DNA from: Paenibacillus lignilyticus
Lineage (GTDB): Bacteria; Bacillota; Bacilli; Paenibacillales; Paenibacillaceae
Assembly (NCBI RefSeq): GCF_017942085.1
Contig: NZ_JAGKSP010000006.1
Span: 124,001 to 188,000 of the forward strand
Direction of reading: 5' to 3'
DNA: 64,000 nt
The position numbers were made by a program, and so were the translations under genes. The stretch's first letter is position 1; every line of letters starts with the position of its first letter. Positions 55,238 to 63,937 of the stretch are shown here, piece after piece. Under the pieces are notes generated by a model. That model did not search any database. It saw only the letters and a list, made by a program, of their open reading frames with translations, and was not told the DNA's origin.

Positions 55238-56038
55238 ATGCAGACAAAGCAGCAACAACAACCATTTGTGTGCCATCAGCCGATCATAGAGTTAAACGAT
55301 GTCTCGTTTGCCTATGAGCAAAAACCGGTCATCGACGATGTCTGTTTTTCGATCCAGGAGCGGGACTTCGTGGGGTTAATCGGCTCCAACGGAGCAGGGA
55401 AGACGACATTGCTGCGAATGATTGTAGGTTTGATGAAACCGACAAGCGGGACGATCAAGCTGTTCGGTGAGCCTATCGGGCAGTTTAGAGATTGGAACCG
55501 AATCGGCTATGTACCGCAAAAGAATTCATTTAATCCGCTCTTCCCGGCTACCGTGCGGGAGGTCGTGTTATCCGGGTTATACAGCCGCAATAAGTTGTTT
55601 AAACGGGTATCGAAGGCGGACAGCCTCAAGTGCGATGAAGCCTTACATGCGATGAAGATCGAGGATTTGGCCGGCAAACGAATCGGGCAGCTGTCCGGCG
55701 GCCAACAACAGCGTGCTTTTCTGGCACGCGCACTCATCAACAATCCCGCATTGCTCATCCTGGACGAACCGACGGTCGGTATCGATTCCGAGACACAGGA
55801 AGGGTTCTTCCACCTGATCAAACATATGCATCAGCACCATAACATTACGTTCCTGATGGTTTCGCATGATATGGAGATGATCCGTTCTTATTTAGGTCAG
55901 CAGCCGAAGCAGCAATGCGGCAAAATCAAGTTTTATGTGAAGCATTCTCACGATCTGGAGGATTGCGTGGAAACGAATTTGACGCACAGCTTGCGAGAGC
56001 TGCGTCATTCCATGGAGAGAGGGAAAGTAGGCGTTTAG
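55238..56038 (+). CDS. znuC: Zinc ABC transporter ATP-binding protein
   Basis: A 266-residue ATPase. Walker A 'GSNGAGKTT', signature 'LSGGQQQRAFLARAL', Walker B 'LLILDEPTVGID' and H-loop His in 'VSHDMEM' are all present. AGAAAGAAGG lies upstream. A C-terminal extension has several Cys and His residues. It energises import of zinc by ZnuAB. Confidence 0.93.
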   Translation: MQTKQQQQPFVCHQPIIELNDVSFAYEQKPVIDDVCFSIQERDFVGLIGSNGAGKTTLLRMIVGLMKPTSGTIKLFGEPIGQFRDWNRIGYVPQKNSFNPLFPATVREVVLSGLYSRNKLFKRVSKADSLKCDEALHAMKIEDLAGKRIGQLSGGQQQRAFLARALINNPALLILDEPTVGIDSETQEGFFHLIKHMHQHHNITFLMVSHDMEMIRSYLGQQPKQQCGKIKFYVKHSHDLEDCVETNLTHSLRELRHSMERGKVGV

Positions 56039-56845
56039 GTGGATATCGTAACGAGTGAATTTTTTCAGAGGGCGCTGATCGGGGGCGTACTCATTGGTAT
56101 CACGGCCCCGCTTATGGGCCTTTTTCTTGTCTTGCGAAGGCTCTCCATGATCGGGGATACGTTAGCGCATGTATCGATAGCGGGGGTTGCACTGGGTTTT
56201 CTGATCGGTGTATACCCTGTTGCGATGGGACTCCTATTCGCGCTTGCCGCCACGTTCGCCATTGAGAAGCTGCGCAAAGCGTACAAGACCTATGCGGAGC
56301 TGTCGATCGCCATCATTATGTCGGGCGGAGTAGCGCTTGCATCTTTGCTTTTTACAATGGGCAAAGGCTTTAACGTCAGTGTAAGCGGATATTTGTTCGG
56401 CAGTATTTATACGCTTGATTCCGTGGATCTCATATTAATCGGAGTCGTAACCGTCATAGTATTGCTCGCTGTTGCACTTCACGCAAAAGAATTGTTTCTG
56501 CTCACCTTCGACGAAGATGCTGCAGCTGTAAGCGGTTTGCCGACACGTTATTTCAATTTCATGATCAGTGTGCTCACGGCACTCGTTATCAGCGTTTCAA
56601 TCAAGATCGTCGGTGCATTGCTCGTGTCCGCGCTGCTTACCATTCCGGCGGCTTGCAGCTTAATCATCGCCAGAAGTTTCCGGCAATCCGTAGTCACGGT
56701 TGTCGTCATCGCAGAGCTTGCCGTTACAATCGGGTTGCTGGTTGCAGGCGTATGGAACCTGGCACCGGGCGGTACGATCGTTATGCTGCTTATTGTTATG
56801 CTATTGCTGCTTCTTTCCATCAGACGGAAATTCAGCGCAGGATGA
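56039..56845 (+). CDS. znuB: Zinc ABC transporter permease
   Basis: A 268-residue integral membrane protein of the ABC-3 family with about eight helices. 'GDTLAHVSIAGVALG' and 'LLVSALLTIPAACSL' are characteristic. The GTG start directly follows the znuC stop codon. With ZnuA and ZnuC it completes the zinc importer. Confidence 0.92.
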   Translation: MDIVTSEFFQRALIGGVLIGITAPLMGLFLVLRRLSMIGDTLAHVSIAGVALGFLIGVYPVAMGLLFALAATFAIEKLRKAYKTYAELSIAIIMSGGVALASLLFTMGKGFNVSVSGYLFGSIYTLDSVDLILIGVVTVIVLLAVALHAKELFLLTFDEDAAAVSGLPTRYFNFMISVLTALVISVSIKIVGALLVSALLTIPAACSLIIARSFRQSVVTVVVIAELAVTIGLLVAGVWNLAPGGTIVMLLIVMLLLLLSIRRKFSAG

Positions 56846-56864
56846 AGATGGAGGTGTTGTACAT

Positions 56865-57578
56865 ATGTCTGACGTATCGATTTGGGCTGCGTTCGGAGCA
56901 GGGATCGCTTCCTTTATTTCTCCGTGCTGCCTGCCGCTATACCCGTCGTATTTATCCTATATAACCGGTGTATCCGTAAGCGATTTGAAGAACGAGCATC
57001 CCGGCAAGGAAGTCCGGATTCGCACGATGTCCCATACGTTCTTCTTCATCTTAGGTTTTTCGGTCGTTTATTACACGCTGGGTTATGGCACCAATGCATT
57101 CGCGGAACTGTTCTCCGAGTATCAAACGCTTATTCGACAGCTCTCTGCCGTCCTTATCATTCTGATGGGCCTTATCTTAATGGGACTGATTCAGCCGAAA
57201 TTATTGCTGCGCGAAATGAAAATACCGCTCAAAACCAACCGTTCCGGTTACTTTGCATCCTTCATCTTCGGTATCGGCTTCTCCGCAGGCTGGTCGCCAT
57301 GTACAGGTCCGATTCTGGCCAGTATCCTGTTAATGGCTGCTTCCGAGCCGGGAACGTGGTTCCAGCTCACGACCGCATACGCGCTCGGGTTTGCGATCCC
57401 ATTCTTCGTACTGGCCTTCTTCATCGGCTCAACAAGATGGATCGTACGGTATTCCGCCATCATGATGAAAATAGGCGGCGCCGTCATGCTGCTTATGGGC
57501 GTGCTGCTCTTCACCGACCGGATGACGAAGATCACGATCTGGCTGAACACCATCACGCCGGATTGGCTGAAGTTCTAG
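56865..57578 (+). CDS. ccdA: CcdA-like thiol-disulfide electron carrier
   Basis: A 237-residue membrane protein with six helices. The redox Cys residues are in 'SPCCLPLYPSYLSY' and 'GWSPCTGPIL', matching CcdA/DsbD-beta, which passes reducing power across the membrane to cytochrome c assembly or sporulation thioredoxins. ATG 56865 has GGAGGTG 8 bases upstream. It starts 19 bases after znuB, so it is co-transcribed with the zinc genes. Confidence 0.92.
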   Translation: MSDVSIWAAFGAGIASFISPCCLPLYPSYLSYITGVSVSDLKNEHPGKEVRIRTMSHTFFFILGFSVVYYTLGYGTNAFAELFSEYQTLIRQLSAVLIILMGLILMGLIQPKLLLREMKIPLKTNRSGYFASFIFGIGFSAGWSPCTGPILASILLMAASEPGTWFQLTTAYALGFAIPFFVLAFFIGSTRWIVRYSAIMMKIGGAVMLLMGVLLFTDRMTKITIWLNTITPDWLKF

Positions 57579-57619
57579 GAGTACTTTAAGTTACCGTTTT
57601 TCACGGGACGTAAGATAAG

Positions 57620-57727
57620 AAGGGATTGTGACCGGAGAGTTTACGTGCCGCCTTTGATAGGGGGATATCACCTTAAAACCTAATCCGGAATAACCCCCTA
57701 TCAACAGCGGCCGCAGGCACATCCCTT
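57620..57727. other. Gene-free nested inverted-repeat element, possible structured RNA
   Basis: Arms AAGGGAT (57620-57626) with ATCCCTT (57721-57727), GTGCC (57645-57649) with GGCAC (57716-57720), and TTGATAGGGGG (57654-57664) with CCCCCTATCAA (57694-57704) are nested. CCGGA in the left bulge (57632-57636) can pair with TCCGG in the apical loop (57684-57688), giving a possible pseudoknot. It lies between convergent ccdA and splB. I do not recognise the RNA family. Confidence 0.55.
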
Positions 57728-57753
57728 CGTTCTGAAGCTTCCCGTTTAAACCA

Positions 57754-58827
57754 TCAAGTGAAATACTCAATCTTAGCATCTTCAAAATGTTCAAAGATGC
57801 GCTCCGAGATAAACATGCGGAGCGCTTCTGCTTGTTCATCGGGATATACATATTTGCCTTGTCCCCACCGGCCCCATTTGTATTTGCGCTTCTCGATGTC
57901 CATTTCAAGCTTAGTCTTGGGGTATCGTTTCTCGATAACGTTCTTCGCTGTTTTCGTGAAGCGATGCTGAATGAGCTCGAAGGTCAAATTCGACGAGGCA
58001 TCCTTCGGAAGGGCGGCGGCAAGGGAAGAGAGGAGTTCCGCATAACCCTCTTGCCAGCCGTCGTGCCAGATAATCGGCGCAATGATGAAGCCGAGCGGAT
58101 AACCGGCTCGGGCGATTTTGGCTGCAGCTTCAATGCGCTGTTCAAATCGAGAAGTGTTAGGCTCAAAGTTCTTGATTACATAATTGGCATTGACGCTGAA
58201 ACGAATGCGGGTATGATTGTTATGTTTAATATCGAGCAGGGAATCGACATAGTGATATTTCGTGACGAAACGAAGCCTGCCATACTCTTGTCCGGCCATG
58301 AACGTTATGAGCTCACGCAAGCTGCCCGAAATCGGCTCAAGGCCAACCGGATCGGAGGTACAAGCGGCTTCGAACCTCGTAATTTCCGGAATGCGTTCAT
58401 CGATATAAGCTTTGGCGGCTTGCATGATATCATCGGTATTCACGTAGATGCGGATATATGGTTTGGCGCCAAGCGTCGTTTGAAGGTAACAATAATGGCA
58501 GTGACCCATGCAGCCGGTGGCGATGGGAATGGCGTATTCAGCCGATGGCTTGGACGTATCGAATTTCAACGTTTTACGGATGCCGACGACGAGGGTTCTT
58601 TTTGCAATTTTATACTGCTCCAGTTCGGTTTCACCGGGTAAATTGGTAATGCGGTTATGAGAAGTCGTCATTTTGTACGGAATGCCGATGGACTTCACCC
58701 ATTCCAATATGCGTTGACCTTTAGGGTAGTCAAGCGCGGCAGGTTCGAAATAAACAAGTTCCGGAATAAAGGACTCGTGAACCGCTCTTGTGTTCGCGGG
58801 CGGTCGATCAAGCACAGTTGTACTCAA
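57754..58827 (-). CDS. splB: Spore photoproduct lyase
   Basis: A 357-residue radical SAM enzyme that repairs the thymine spore photoproduct in germinating spores. The cluster motif is Cys-x3-Cys-x2-Cys ('CMGHCHYCYLQTTLGAKPY'). 'YVNTDDI' and 'HRFT' further support the family. TTG start with AGGAGGTG 8 bases upstream. It implies that the organism sporulates. Confidence 0.95.
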   Translation of the reverse strand: MSTTVLDRPPANTRAVHESFIPELVYFEPAALDYPKGQRILEWVKSIGIPYKMTTSHNRITNLPGETELEQYKIAKRTLVVGIRKTLKFDTSKPSAEYAIPIATGCMGHCHYCYLQTTLGAKPYIRIYVNTDDIMQAAKAYIDERIPEITRFEAACTSDPVGLEPISGSLRELITFMAGQEYGRLRFVTKYHYVDSLLDIKHNNHTRIRFSVNANYVIKNFEPNTSRFEQRIEAAAKIARAGYPLGFIIAPIIWHDGWQEGYAELLSSLAAALPKDASSNLTFELIQHRFTKTAKNVIEKRYPKTKLEMDIEKRKYKWGRWGQGKYVYPDEQAEALRMFISERIFEHFEDAKIEYFT

Positions 58828-58919
58828 GTGGAATACACCTCCTTAGGATTCGAACGAAAAGTACTGTTAGTTTGATGAAATCCGTCACAAAGCAAACATG
58901 GAAAGTTAAGTGCGACAGG

Positions 58920-58949
58920 TTGCGGCGTCTATGGCGGGCGGTGTATGAT
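58920..58949 (+). promoter_or_regulatory. Probable promoter of mntR
   Basis: TTGCGG (58920-58925), 18 bases, TATGAT (58944-58949). Confidence 0.4.
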
Positions 58950-59010
58950 ACTAAGAGTAATGCGAGGATGGTCCTAACGTACGGGATGACGGTGAATGGA
59001 GGAAAGTGGA

Positions 59011-59433
59011 ATGCCTACTCCGAGTATGGAGGATTATTTAGAACGGATTTATAAATTAATTGATGAAAAAGGATACGCGCGTGTCTCCGATATTGCGGAG
59101 GGACTTGAGGTGCATCCTTCGTCAGTTACGAAAATGATTCAGAAGCTGGATAAAGACAGCTATCTGATTTATGAGAAGTACCGGGGCCTAGTGCTGACCA
59201 ATAAAGGGAAGAAAATGGGCAAACGTCTCGTGGAGCGGCATCATTTGCTCGAAACGTTCCTGACGATTATAGGGGTGCAAGACGAGAACATTTATAAAGA
59301 TGTGGAAGGGATCGAGCATCACTTGAGCTGGGATTCGATCACCTGCATCGAAACGCTTGTGGAATTTTTCCGTCGGGATCCTTCGCGCATGGAAGATTTC
59401 AAGGCCGTACACGCGGATTTGAATAACGAGTAG
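59011..59433 (+). CDS. mntR: Manganese-responsive regulator MntR
   Basis: A 140-residue DtxR-family repressor, close to the 142 residues of Bacillus MntR. All metal ligands known for MntR are present: Asp8, Glu11, His77, Glu99, Glu102 and His103. The helix-turn-helix contains '[20 protein letters not shown]'. Start ATG 59011 has GGAGG upstream. No mntH or mntABC gene is in the window, so its targets lie elsewhere. The neighbouring znu operon carries a Zur box, not an MntR box. Confidence 0.96.
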   Translation: MPTPSMEDYLERIYKLIDEKGYARVSDIAEGLEVHPSSVTKMIQKLDKDSYLIYEKYRGLVLTNKGKKMGKRLVERHHLLETFLTIIGVQDENIYKDVEGIEHHLSWDSITCIETLVEFFRRDPSRMEDFKAVHADLNNE

Positions 59434-59439
59434 AAACAA

Positions 59440-59492
59440 AAGGGGCATCTCCAAGCCGTCATGATGATCATGGCGCTTGGGGATGCCCCTTA
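59440..59492. terminator. Bidirectional terminator
   Basis: AAGGGGCATC(T)CCAAGC / GCTTGGGGATGCCCCTT, about 16 bp with a minor mismatch, between convergent genes. Confidence 0.8.
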
Positions 59493-59505
59493 TAGTTGGT
59501 GCAGC

Positions 59506-59805
59506 TTAGTGATATTTAGGTAAATTGTCATCATCCTTGCCGCCTTCGATCACGCGAAACGGCATATTCTTACGAGTTTTACTCTTGCTTGCCTGCTGCT
59601 GGTCCTTTCGCGCTCCGGTCTTGTAACGCGGCTTGGCTTTCGCTCTTGCAGCGGCGCCCGGAGGGAATTTGTAGAGCAGGTAGATAGCACCGAATACGGC
59701 GATCGGAATGATTAGCTGGTAGGGATTACTTATCGTTTGGCTAATGATACCGATGACGACAAGCGCTAGGATGATGACTGACAGAAGGCTCATTTTACGA
59801 GGCAT
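59506..59805 (-). CDS. Small membrane protein beside yqhQ
   Basis: A 99-residue protein starting at ATG 59805 with AGGGTGAAGG upstream. Two hydrophobic helices (residues 7-22 and 28-43) precede a very basic, Lys/Ala/Gln-rich tail. Family not recognised. It lies 32 bases after yqhQ in the same direction and is probably co-transcribed. Confidence 0.6.
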   Translation of the reverse strand: MPRKMSLLSVIILALVVIGIISQTISNPYQLIIPIAVFGAIYLLYKFPPGAAARAKAKPRYKTGARKDQQQASKSKTRKNMPFRVIEGGKDDDNLPKYH

Positions 59806-59837
59806 GACCTTCACCCTTCCTTCCCATATCTTGACTA

Positions 59838-60791
59838 TTAGGCTTGAGTTTTGGCTACCTGGCCGTCCAGCTCCAGCATACGATTGAAGGAAGCGATGGA
59901 TACCGCCACTTGCTCGTCCGTAGGCTCTTTCGTCGTTAGCTTCTGAAGCCACAGCCCTGGGTAACCAAGGAAACGAAGTACGGGCAAATCACGCAGCGCG
60001 TTGGTGAAACGAAGCGCTTCGTAAGATGCGCCGAGGACTACCGGCAACAACAGGATGCGAAGATAAATCCGTTCCCATAAGGAATCCCAATGAAAGAACG
60101 AATATACGATCACGCCGACCAATACGGAGAACACGATGAAACTGCTTCCGCAGCGGTAATGCAAGCGTGTGAATCGTTGTACATTGGAAACCGTGAGCTC
60201 CGCTCCGGCTTCGTAAGCGCTTATTACTTTATGCTCAGCGCCGTGATACTGGAACAACCGTTTAATGATCGGGGTGAGCGAGATGAAATATAAATAAGAG
60301 AGCAGCAGTAAGATTTTGATAAAACCTTCAATCAGGTTGTGTACTATTATATTCTCGAAAGCTTGTTCGAAGAGCAACTGTTCGATAAGTGCAGGTACAA
60401 GGGTGAAAATCAGCTTACCGAATACGAAGGATAGAATCCCCGCAATCGCAACCCCGACAATCATGCTCAGGCTCCAGCCGCTCTTCTCCTTGGTTGCACT
60501 TGGTTTGTCGCCGTCTTTAGCTTCGTCCAGCTCATCTTCCGCGTACGATTCCATCGAGAAATTTAAATGCTGCGATCCTTTGGCGCTCGATTCGAGAATA
60601 GCGACCACGCCGCGGAGCAGCGGTATTTTTTTGAGCTTCTGAATCCAAGGTTTTGTCGTGCGCGGTACCTCATAGAAAATGATTTCATTATTCTTCCGAC
60701 GAACCGCAGTCACATTTGCGTGTCTTCCTGCAAACATAACTCCTTCAATGACGGCTTGTCCGCCATAAATATTTTGCGTGCTTTGAGACAA
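59838..60791 (-). CDS. yqhQ: DUF1385 membrane protein YqhQ
   Basis: A 317-residue protein. 'YGGQAVIEGVMFAGRHANV' is the DUF1385 start and 'YHGAEHKVISAYEAG' its hallmark. About four helices. TTG start with GGATGGTGA upstream. In Bacillus it neighbours yqhR, aroQ, the Xaa-Pro peptidase and efp, which is the same order seen here. Function unknown. Confidence 0.93.
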   Translation of the reverse strand: MSQSTQNIYGGQAVIEGVMFAGRHANVTAVRRKNNEIIFYEVPRTTKPWIQKLKKIPLLRGVVAILESSAKGSQHLNFSMESYAEDELDEAKDGDKPSATKEKSGWSLSMIVGVAIAGILSFVFGKLIFTLVPALIEQLLFEQAFENIIVHNLIEGFIKILLLLSYLYFISLTPIIKRLFQYHGAEHKVISAYEAGAELTVSNVQRFTRLHYRCGSSFIVFSVLVGVIVYSFFHWDSLWERIYLRILLLPVVLGASYEALRFTNALRDLPVLRFLGYPGLWLQKLTTKEPTDEQVAVSIASFNRMLELDGQVAKTQA

Positions 60792-60993
60792 GGGCGAATC
60801 ACCATCCTTTAGTTTGACATTTGCGTCTATGAATAATTTCGAATCCTCTCCTTATTGTACTTGATTCCCGTGCTGATTGCGAGTAGCATCGATTCCCTGA
60901 ATTGCTGGATGTTCCGATTTGCGGCAGAAACGATTGCGCATACTAACGCCAATCACTATCTAGATCAATCCAATTGCAGGAGGCGCATGTCAG

Positions 60994-61518
60994 ATGCGGA
61001 AAGTAACTACAGAACGCAGAAAGCATAACAGTCCAAGCGATTACAACGGTAAGCCGCATACCAATCCGTTTGGCTATTGCCTGAAACTAGGCTTTTTTGC
61101 CGGCGTCATTTGGGGCTTGCTGCATTGGCTGCTGTACGCGATTCACTTTACAAAGGTAATGCCCGGATTTCTCTTGGAGCCCTTCCTCCAGCAATCCTTC
61201 TTGAAGTCGGGCTGGGGGCATTTCGCCGGAATTGTGGCATTTACCGTGTTTTCGATAATCGCGACTTTCATCTATAAGGTGCTGCTGGGGAGGCTGGGGG
61301 GACCATGGGCGGGAGTATTCTACGGCTTAGTCTGGTGGCTCCTGCTGTTTATGACGATCGGCCCCGTAATGCAGATGATGGATCCCGTCAATAAAATCGG
61401 TTACGACACGTTATTTACAGAAGGCTGTTTCTTCACGCTATGGGGCTTGTTTATCGGCTACACGATCGCCTTCGAATTTACCGACGAGGCGTCAAGAGAA
61501 CCGGCTGGCGCACTCTAG
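60994..61518 (+). CDS. yqhR: Conserved membrane protein YqhR
   Basis: A 174-residue protein with four helices and an N-terminal basic, polar stretch. Sequence character and position between yqhQ and aroQ match Bacillus YqhR. AGGAGGCG precedes the ATG. Function unknown. Confidence 0.85.
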   Translation: MRKVTTERRKHNSPSDYNGKPHTNPFGYCLKLGFFAGVIWGLLHWLLYAIHFTKVMPGFLLEPFLQQSFLKSGWGHFAGIVAFTVFSIIATFIYKVLLGRLGGPWAGVFYGLVWWLLLFMTIGPVMQMMDPVNKIGYDTLFTEGCFFTLWGLFIGYTIAFEFTDEASREPAGAL

Positions 61519-61603
61519 CTATATCCGGGTCTGGAGAGCACTTCTCAAAAGGTGGGTCTTTGTGATAGAATGGCTAATGATCTATGCGCCGGGAGGACTC
61601 TCC

Positions 61604-62056
61604 ATGACCAGAATACTTGTACTTAATGGGCCGAATCTAAACATGCTCGGCATCCGGGAACCCGGTGTTTACGGTTCGATGTCGCTTCAGGCGATCGAAT
61701 CGTTAGTGAAGGAAACCGCAGATTCGCTGGGAGCGGAAGTTTCGTTCTTTCAGTCGAATCATGAGGGAGCGATCATTGATCGCATTCATGAAGCCTATGG
61801 CCAAGCGGATGGAATTGTTATGAATCCGGGTGCCTTTACCCATTACAGCTATGCGATTCGCGATGCGATCAGCAGTGTAGGCTTGCCTGTAGTAGAGGTA
61901 CATATCTCGAATATTCATAAACGCGAAGCTTTCCGCCATGTTTCGGTCATTGCGCCTGTTGCCGTCGGACAAATCGCCGGTTTTGGCGCACAGAGCTATG
62001 TGCTTGGCTTGAACGCACTGCTTCAACATTTACAGCAGCATAATGAAAAAGGGTGA
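61604..62056 (+). CDS. aroQ: 3-dehydroquinate dehydratase, type II
   Basis: A 150-residue enzyme of the shikimate pathway. '[13 protein letters not shown]' is the family start, with the catalytic Tyr in 'GVYGSMS', His in '[11 protein letters not shown]' and '[14 protein letters not shown]'. ATG 61604 has GGGAGG 8 bases upstream. It is 4 bases from the peptidase gene and likely in one operon with it and efp. Confidence 0.95.
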   Translation: MTRILVLNGPNLNMLGIREPGVYGSMSLQAIESLVKETADSLGAEVSFFQSNHEGAIIDRIHEAYGQADGIVMNPGAFTHYSYAIRDAISSVGLPVVEVHISNIHKREAFRHVSVIAPVAVGQIAGFGAQSYVLGLNALLQHLQQHNEKG

Positions 62057-62060
62057 TTCC

Positions 62061-63137
62061 ATGACATCTAAACGTTTAGCCGGTTTACGTGATAAGCTCC
62101 CTGCTTTGCAGGCGGATGCGATTCTCGTAACGAGTGCCGTTAACCGTCGGTACATAAGTGGATTTACAGGCTCATCGGGCGTGCTGCTCATCACAGCTTC
62201 AGACAGTTGGCTGTTGACGGATTTCCGTTATATGACACAGGCTCCGGAGCAAGCGCCGGACTTTACGGTTGTCGAGCATGGACCGAAGTGGATGGATACG
62301 GTGAAGGATCTGGCCGCTTCCGCGGGAGTTCGCACGCTTGCTTTCGAACAGGATCACGTCGTATTCAGCAGCTATACCGCTTGGAAAGAAGCGCTTGGCG
62401 CCGCAATCGAATTGACTCCGGCTTCCGGCGTCATCGAAGATTTGCGATTGTTCAAGGATGAAGCAGAGCTTGCCGTCATTCGTGAATCCTGCGCGCTTGC
62501 CGATGACACGTTCAATCATATTCTTGGCTTTATCAAGCCGGGTCTGCGCGAACGCGAAGTTGCGCTTGAGATGGAGATGTTTATGCGCAGCAGAGGCGCG
62601 ACATCGTCCTCATTCGATACCATTGTAGCATCAGGAGAACGTTCCGCTTTGCCGCATGGTGTTGCAAGTGACCGTGTAATTGGCAATAATGAGTTTGTGA
62701 AGCTTGATTTTGGCGCTTTATATAACGGTTATTGCTCTGACCTTACGAGAACGATCGTGGTGGGGAAACCTTCAGACCGTCATCGCGAGATTTATGACAT
62801 TGTATTGGAAGCTCAGCTTGCCGCATTGGCAGGCATCAAACCGGGCATGACCGGACGCGAAGCAGATGCGCTGGCGCGCGACATTATTACGCGCCATGGC
62901 TACGGCGACAAATTCGGACATGGAACGGGTCACGGCTTTGGCATGGAAATTCACGAGTCGCCGCGTTTGTCGGTGGGCGGAACGACCGTTCTTGAACCGG
63001 GTATGACCGTTACGGTGGAGCCGGGCATTTACATTCCGGGTTTCGGCGGCGTTCGGATCGAAGACGATATCGTCATCACCGCTGATGGAAATGCGTTATT
63101 AACCTCATCCCCGAAGACATTCTTCACTTTGGCGTGA
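62061..63137 (+). CDS. yqhT: Xaa-Pro dipeptidase / M24 metallopeptidase (YqhT-like)
   Basis: A 358-residue pita-bread-fold peptidase. Metal ligands are visible as Asp in 'KLDFGALYNGY', Asp in 'SDLTRT', His in 'GHGTGHGFG', Glu in 'VEPGIYI' and Glu in 'RIEDD'. The N-terminal 130 residues are the creatinase-type domain. AGGGTG lies 8 bases before ATG 62061. It probably degrades Xaa-Pro peptides. Confidence 0.93.
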   Translation: MTSKRLAGLRDKLPALQADAILVTSAVNRRYISGFTGSSGVLLITASDSWLLTDFRYMTQAPEQAPDFTVVEHGPKWMDTVKDLAASAGVRTLAFEQDHVVFSSYTAWKEALGAAIELTPASGVIEDLRLFKDEAELAVIRESCALADDTFNHILGFIKPGLREREVALEMEMFMRSRGATSSSFDTIVASGERSALPHGVASDRVIGNNEFVKLDFGALYNGYCSDLTRTIVVGKPSDRHREIYDIVLEAQLAALAGIKPGMTGREADALARDIITRHGYGDKFGHGTGHGFGMEIHESPRLSVGGTTVLEPGMTVTVEPGIYIPGFGGVRIEDDIVITADGNALLTSSPKTFFTLA

Positions 63138-63160
63138 GTTTTATAAAAACAGGGTGCGTT

Positions 63161-63212
63161 AAACTCCCTATTCCAATCAAAGAGAGCGTTTGATTCCATC
63201 AAACTCCCTATT
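63161..63212 (+). repeat. 12-bp direct repeat flanking a hairpin in the efp leader
   Basis: AAACTCCCTATT occurs at 63161-63172 and 63201-63212, exactly 40 bases apart, with AATCAAA...TTTGATT forming a hairpin between them. Confidence 0.6.
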
Positions 63213-63232
63213 ACAGTACAGGAGGAATTGCA

Positions 63233-63799
63233 GTGATTTCAGTTAATGATTTTAAAACAGGCCTAACCGTTGAGGTAGAAGGCGATATCTTCACCGTTAT
63301 TGATTTTCAACACGTTAAACCAGGTAAAGGCGCAGCGTTCGTTCGCTCGAAGCTGAAGAACCTCAGAAACGGCAACACTGTCGAAAGAACGTTCCGCGCA
63401 GGCGAGAACATCGGTAAAGCCAACATCGAGAACCGTGCCGTACAATACCTGTACAACTCGGGTTCCGAATATTCTTTTATGGATAACGAAACGTATGACC
63501 AATTCACGCTTGATAAAAAGCAACTGGAATGGGAAATTAACTTCCTGAAAGAAAACATGACCGTTAACATCTCCAGCTACAATACAGAAATCATCGGTAT
63601 CCAATTGCCGAACACGGTTGACCTGAAAGTAACGGAAACAGAGCCAGGCGTTAAAGGCAACACGGCACAAGGCGCTACGAAGAACGCGACTTGTGAAACA
63701 GGCCTTAACGTTCAAGTTCCGCTCTTCATTAACGAAGGCGATGTACTGCTGATCGATACACGCGACGGCAAATACATTTCCCGTGCTAAAGAGCAATAA
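63233..63799 (+). CDS. efp: Elongation factor P
   Basis: A 188-residue translation factor that relieves stalling at polyproline. Three beta domains. The modified Lys is at residue 32 ('KPGKGAAFV'), with Pro30 and Gly31 before it. GTG start with AGGAGG upstream. Located after the M24 peptidase as in other Bacilli. Confidence 0.97.
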   Translation: MISVNDFKTGLTVEVEGDIFTVIDFQHVKPGKGAAFVRSKLKNLRNGNTVERTFRAGENIGKANIENRAVQYLYNSGSEYSFMDNETYDQFTLDKKQLEWEINFLKENMTVNISSYNTEIIGIQLPNTVDLKVTETEPGVKGNTAQGATKNATCETGLNVQVPLFINEGDVLLIDTRDGKYISRAKEQ

Positions 63800-63810
63800 G
63801 AAGCAGTTGC

Positions 63811-63846
63811 AAAGCCGTCCGGACATCGCGCCGAACGGCTTTTTTG
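63811..63846 (+). terminator. Terminator after efp
   Basis: AAAGCCGT ... ACGGCTTT stem followed by T6. Confidence 0.85.
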
Positions 63847-63850
63847 TCAT

Positions 63851-63878
63851 ATTCAAACTTACGTATATATGCTATAAT
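63851..63878 (+). promoter_or_regulatory. Probable promoter of the aspartate kinase gene
   Basis: ATTCAA (63851-63856), 16 bases, TGC-TATAAT (63873-63878): weak -35, extended -10. Confidence 0.5.
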
Positions 63879-63937
63879 CTTGTTTTATGAAGAACTTTAG
63901 AATTTACACTTAGAACTGCGTTGGGAGTGGATCAGAA

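Noticed and set aside
57787..58641. 284-codon plus-strand frame antisense to splB
   Set aside because: No ribosome site, splB motifs are clear on the other strand.
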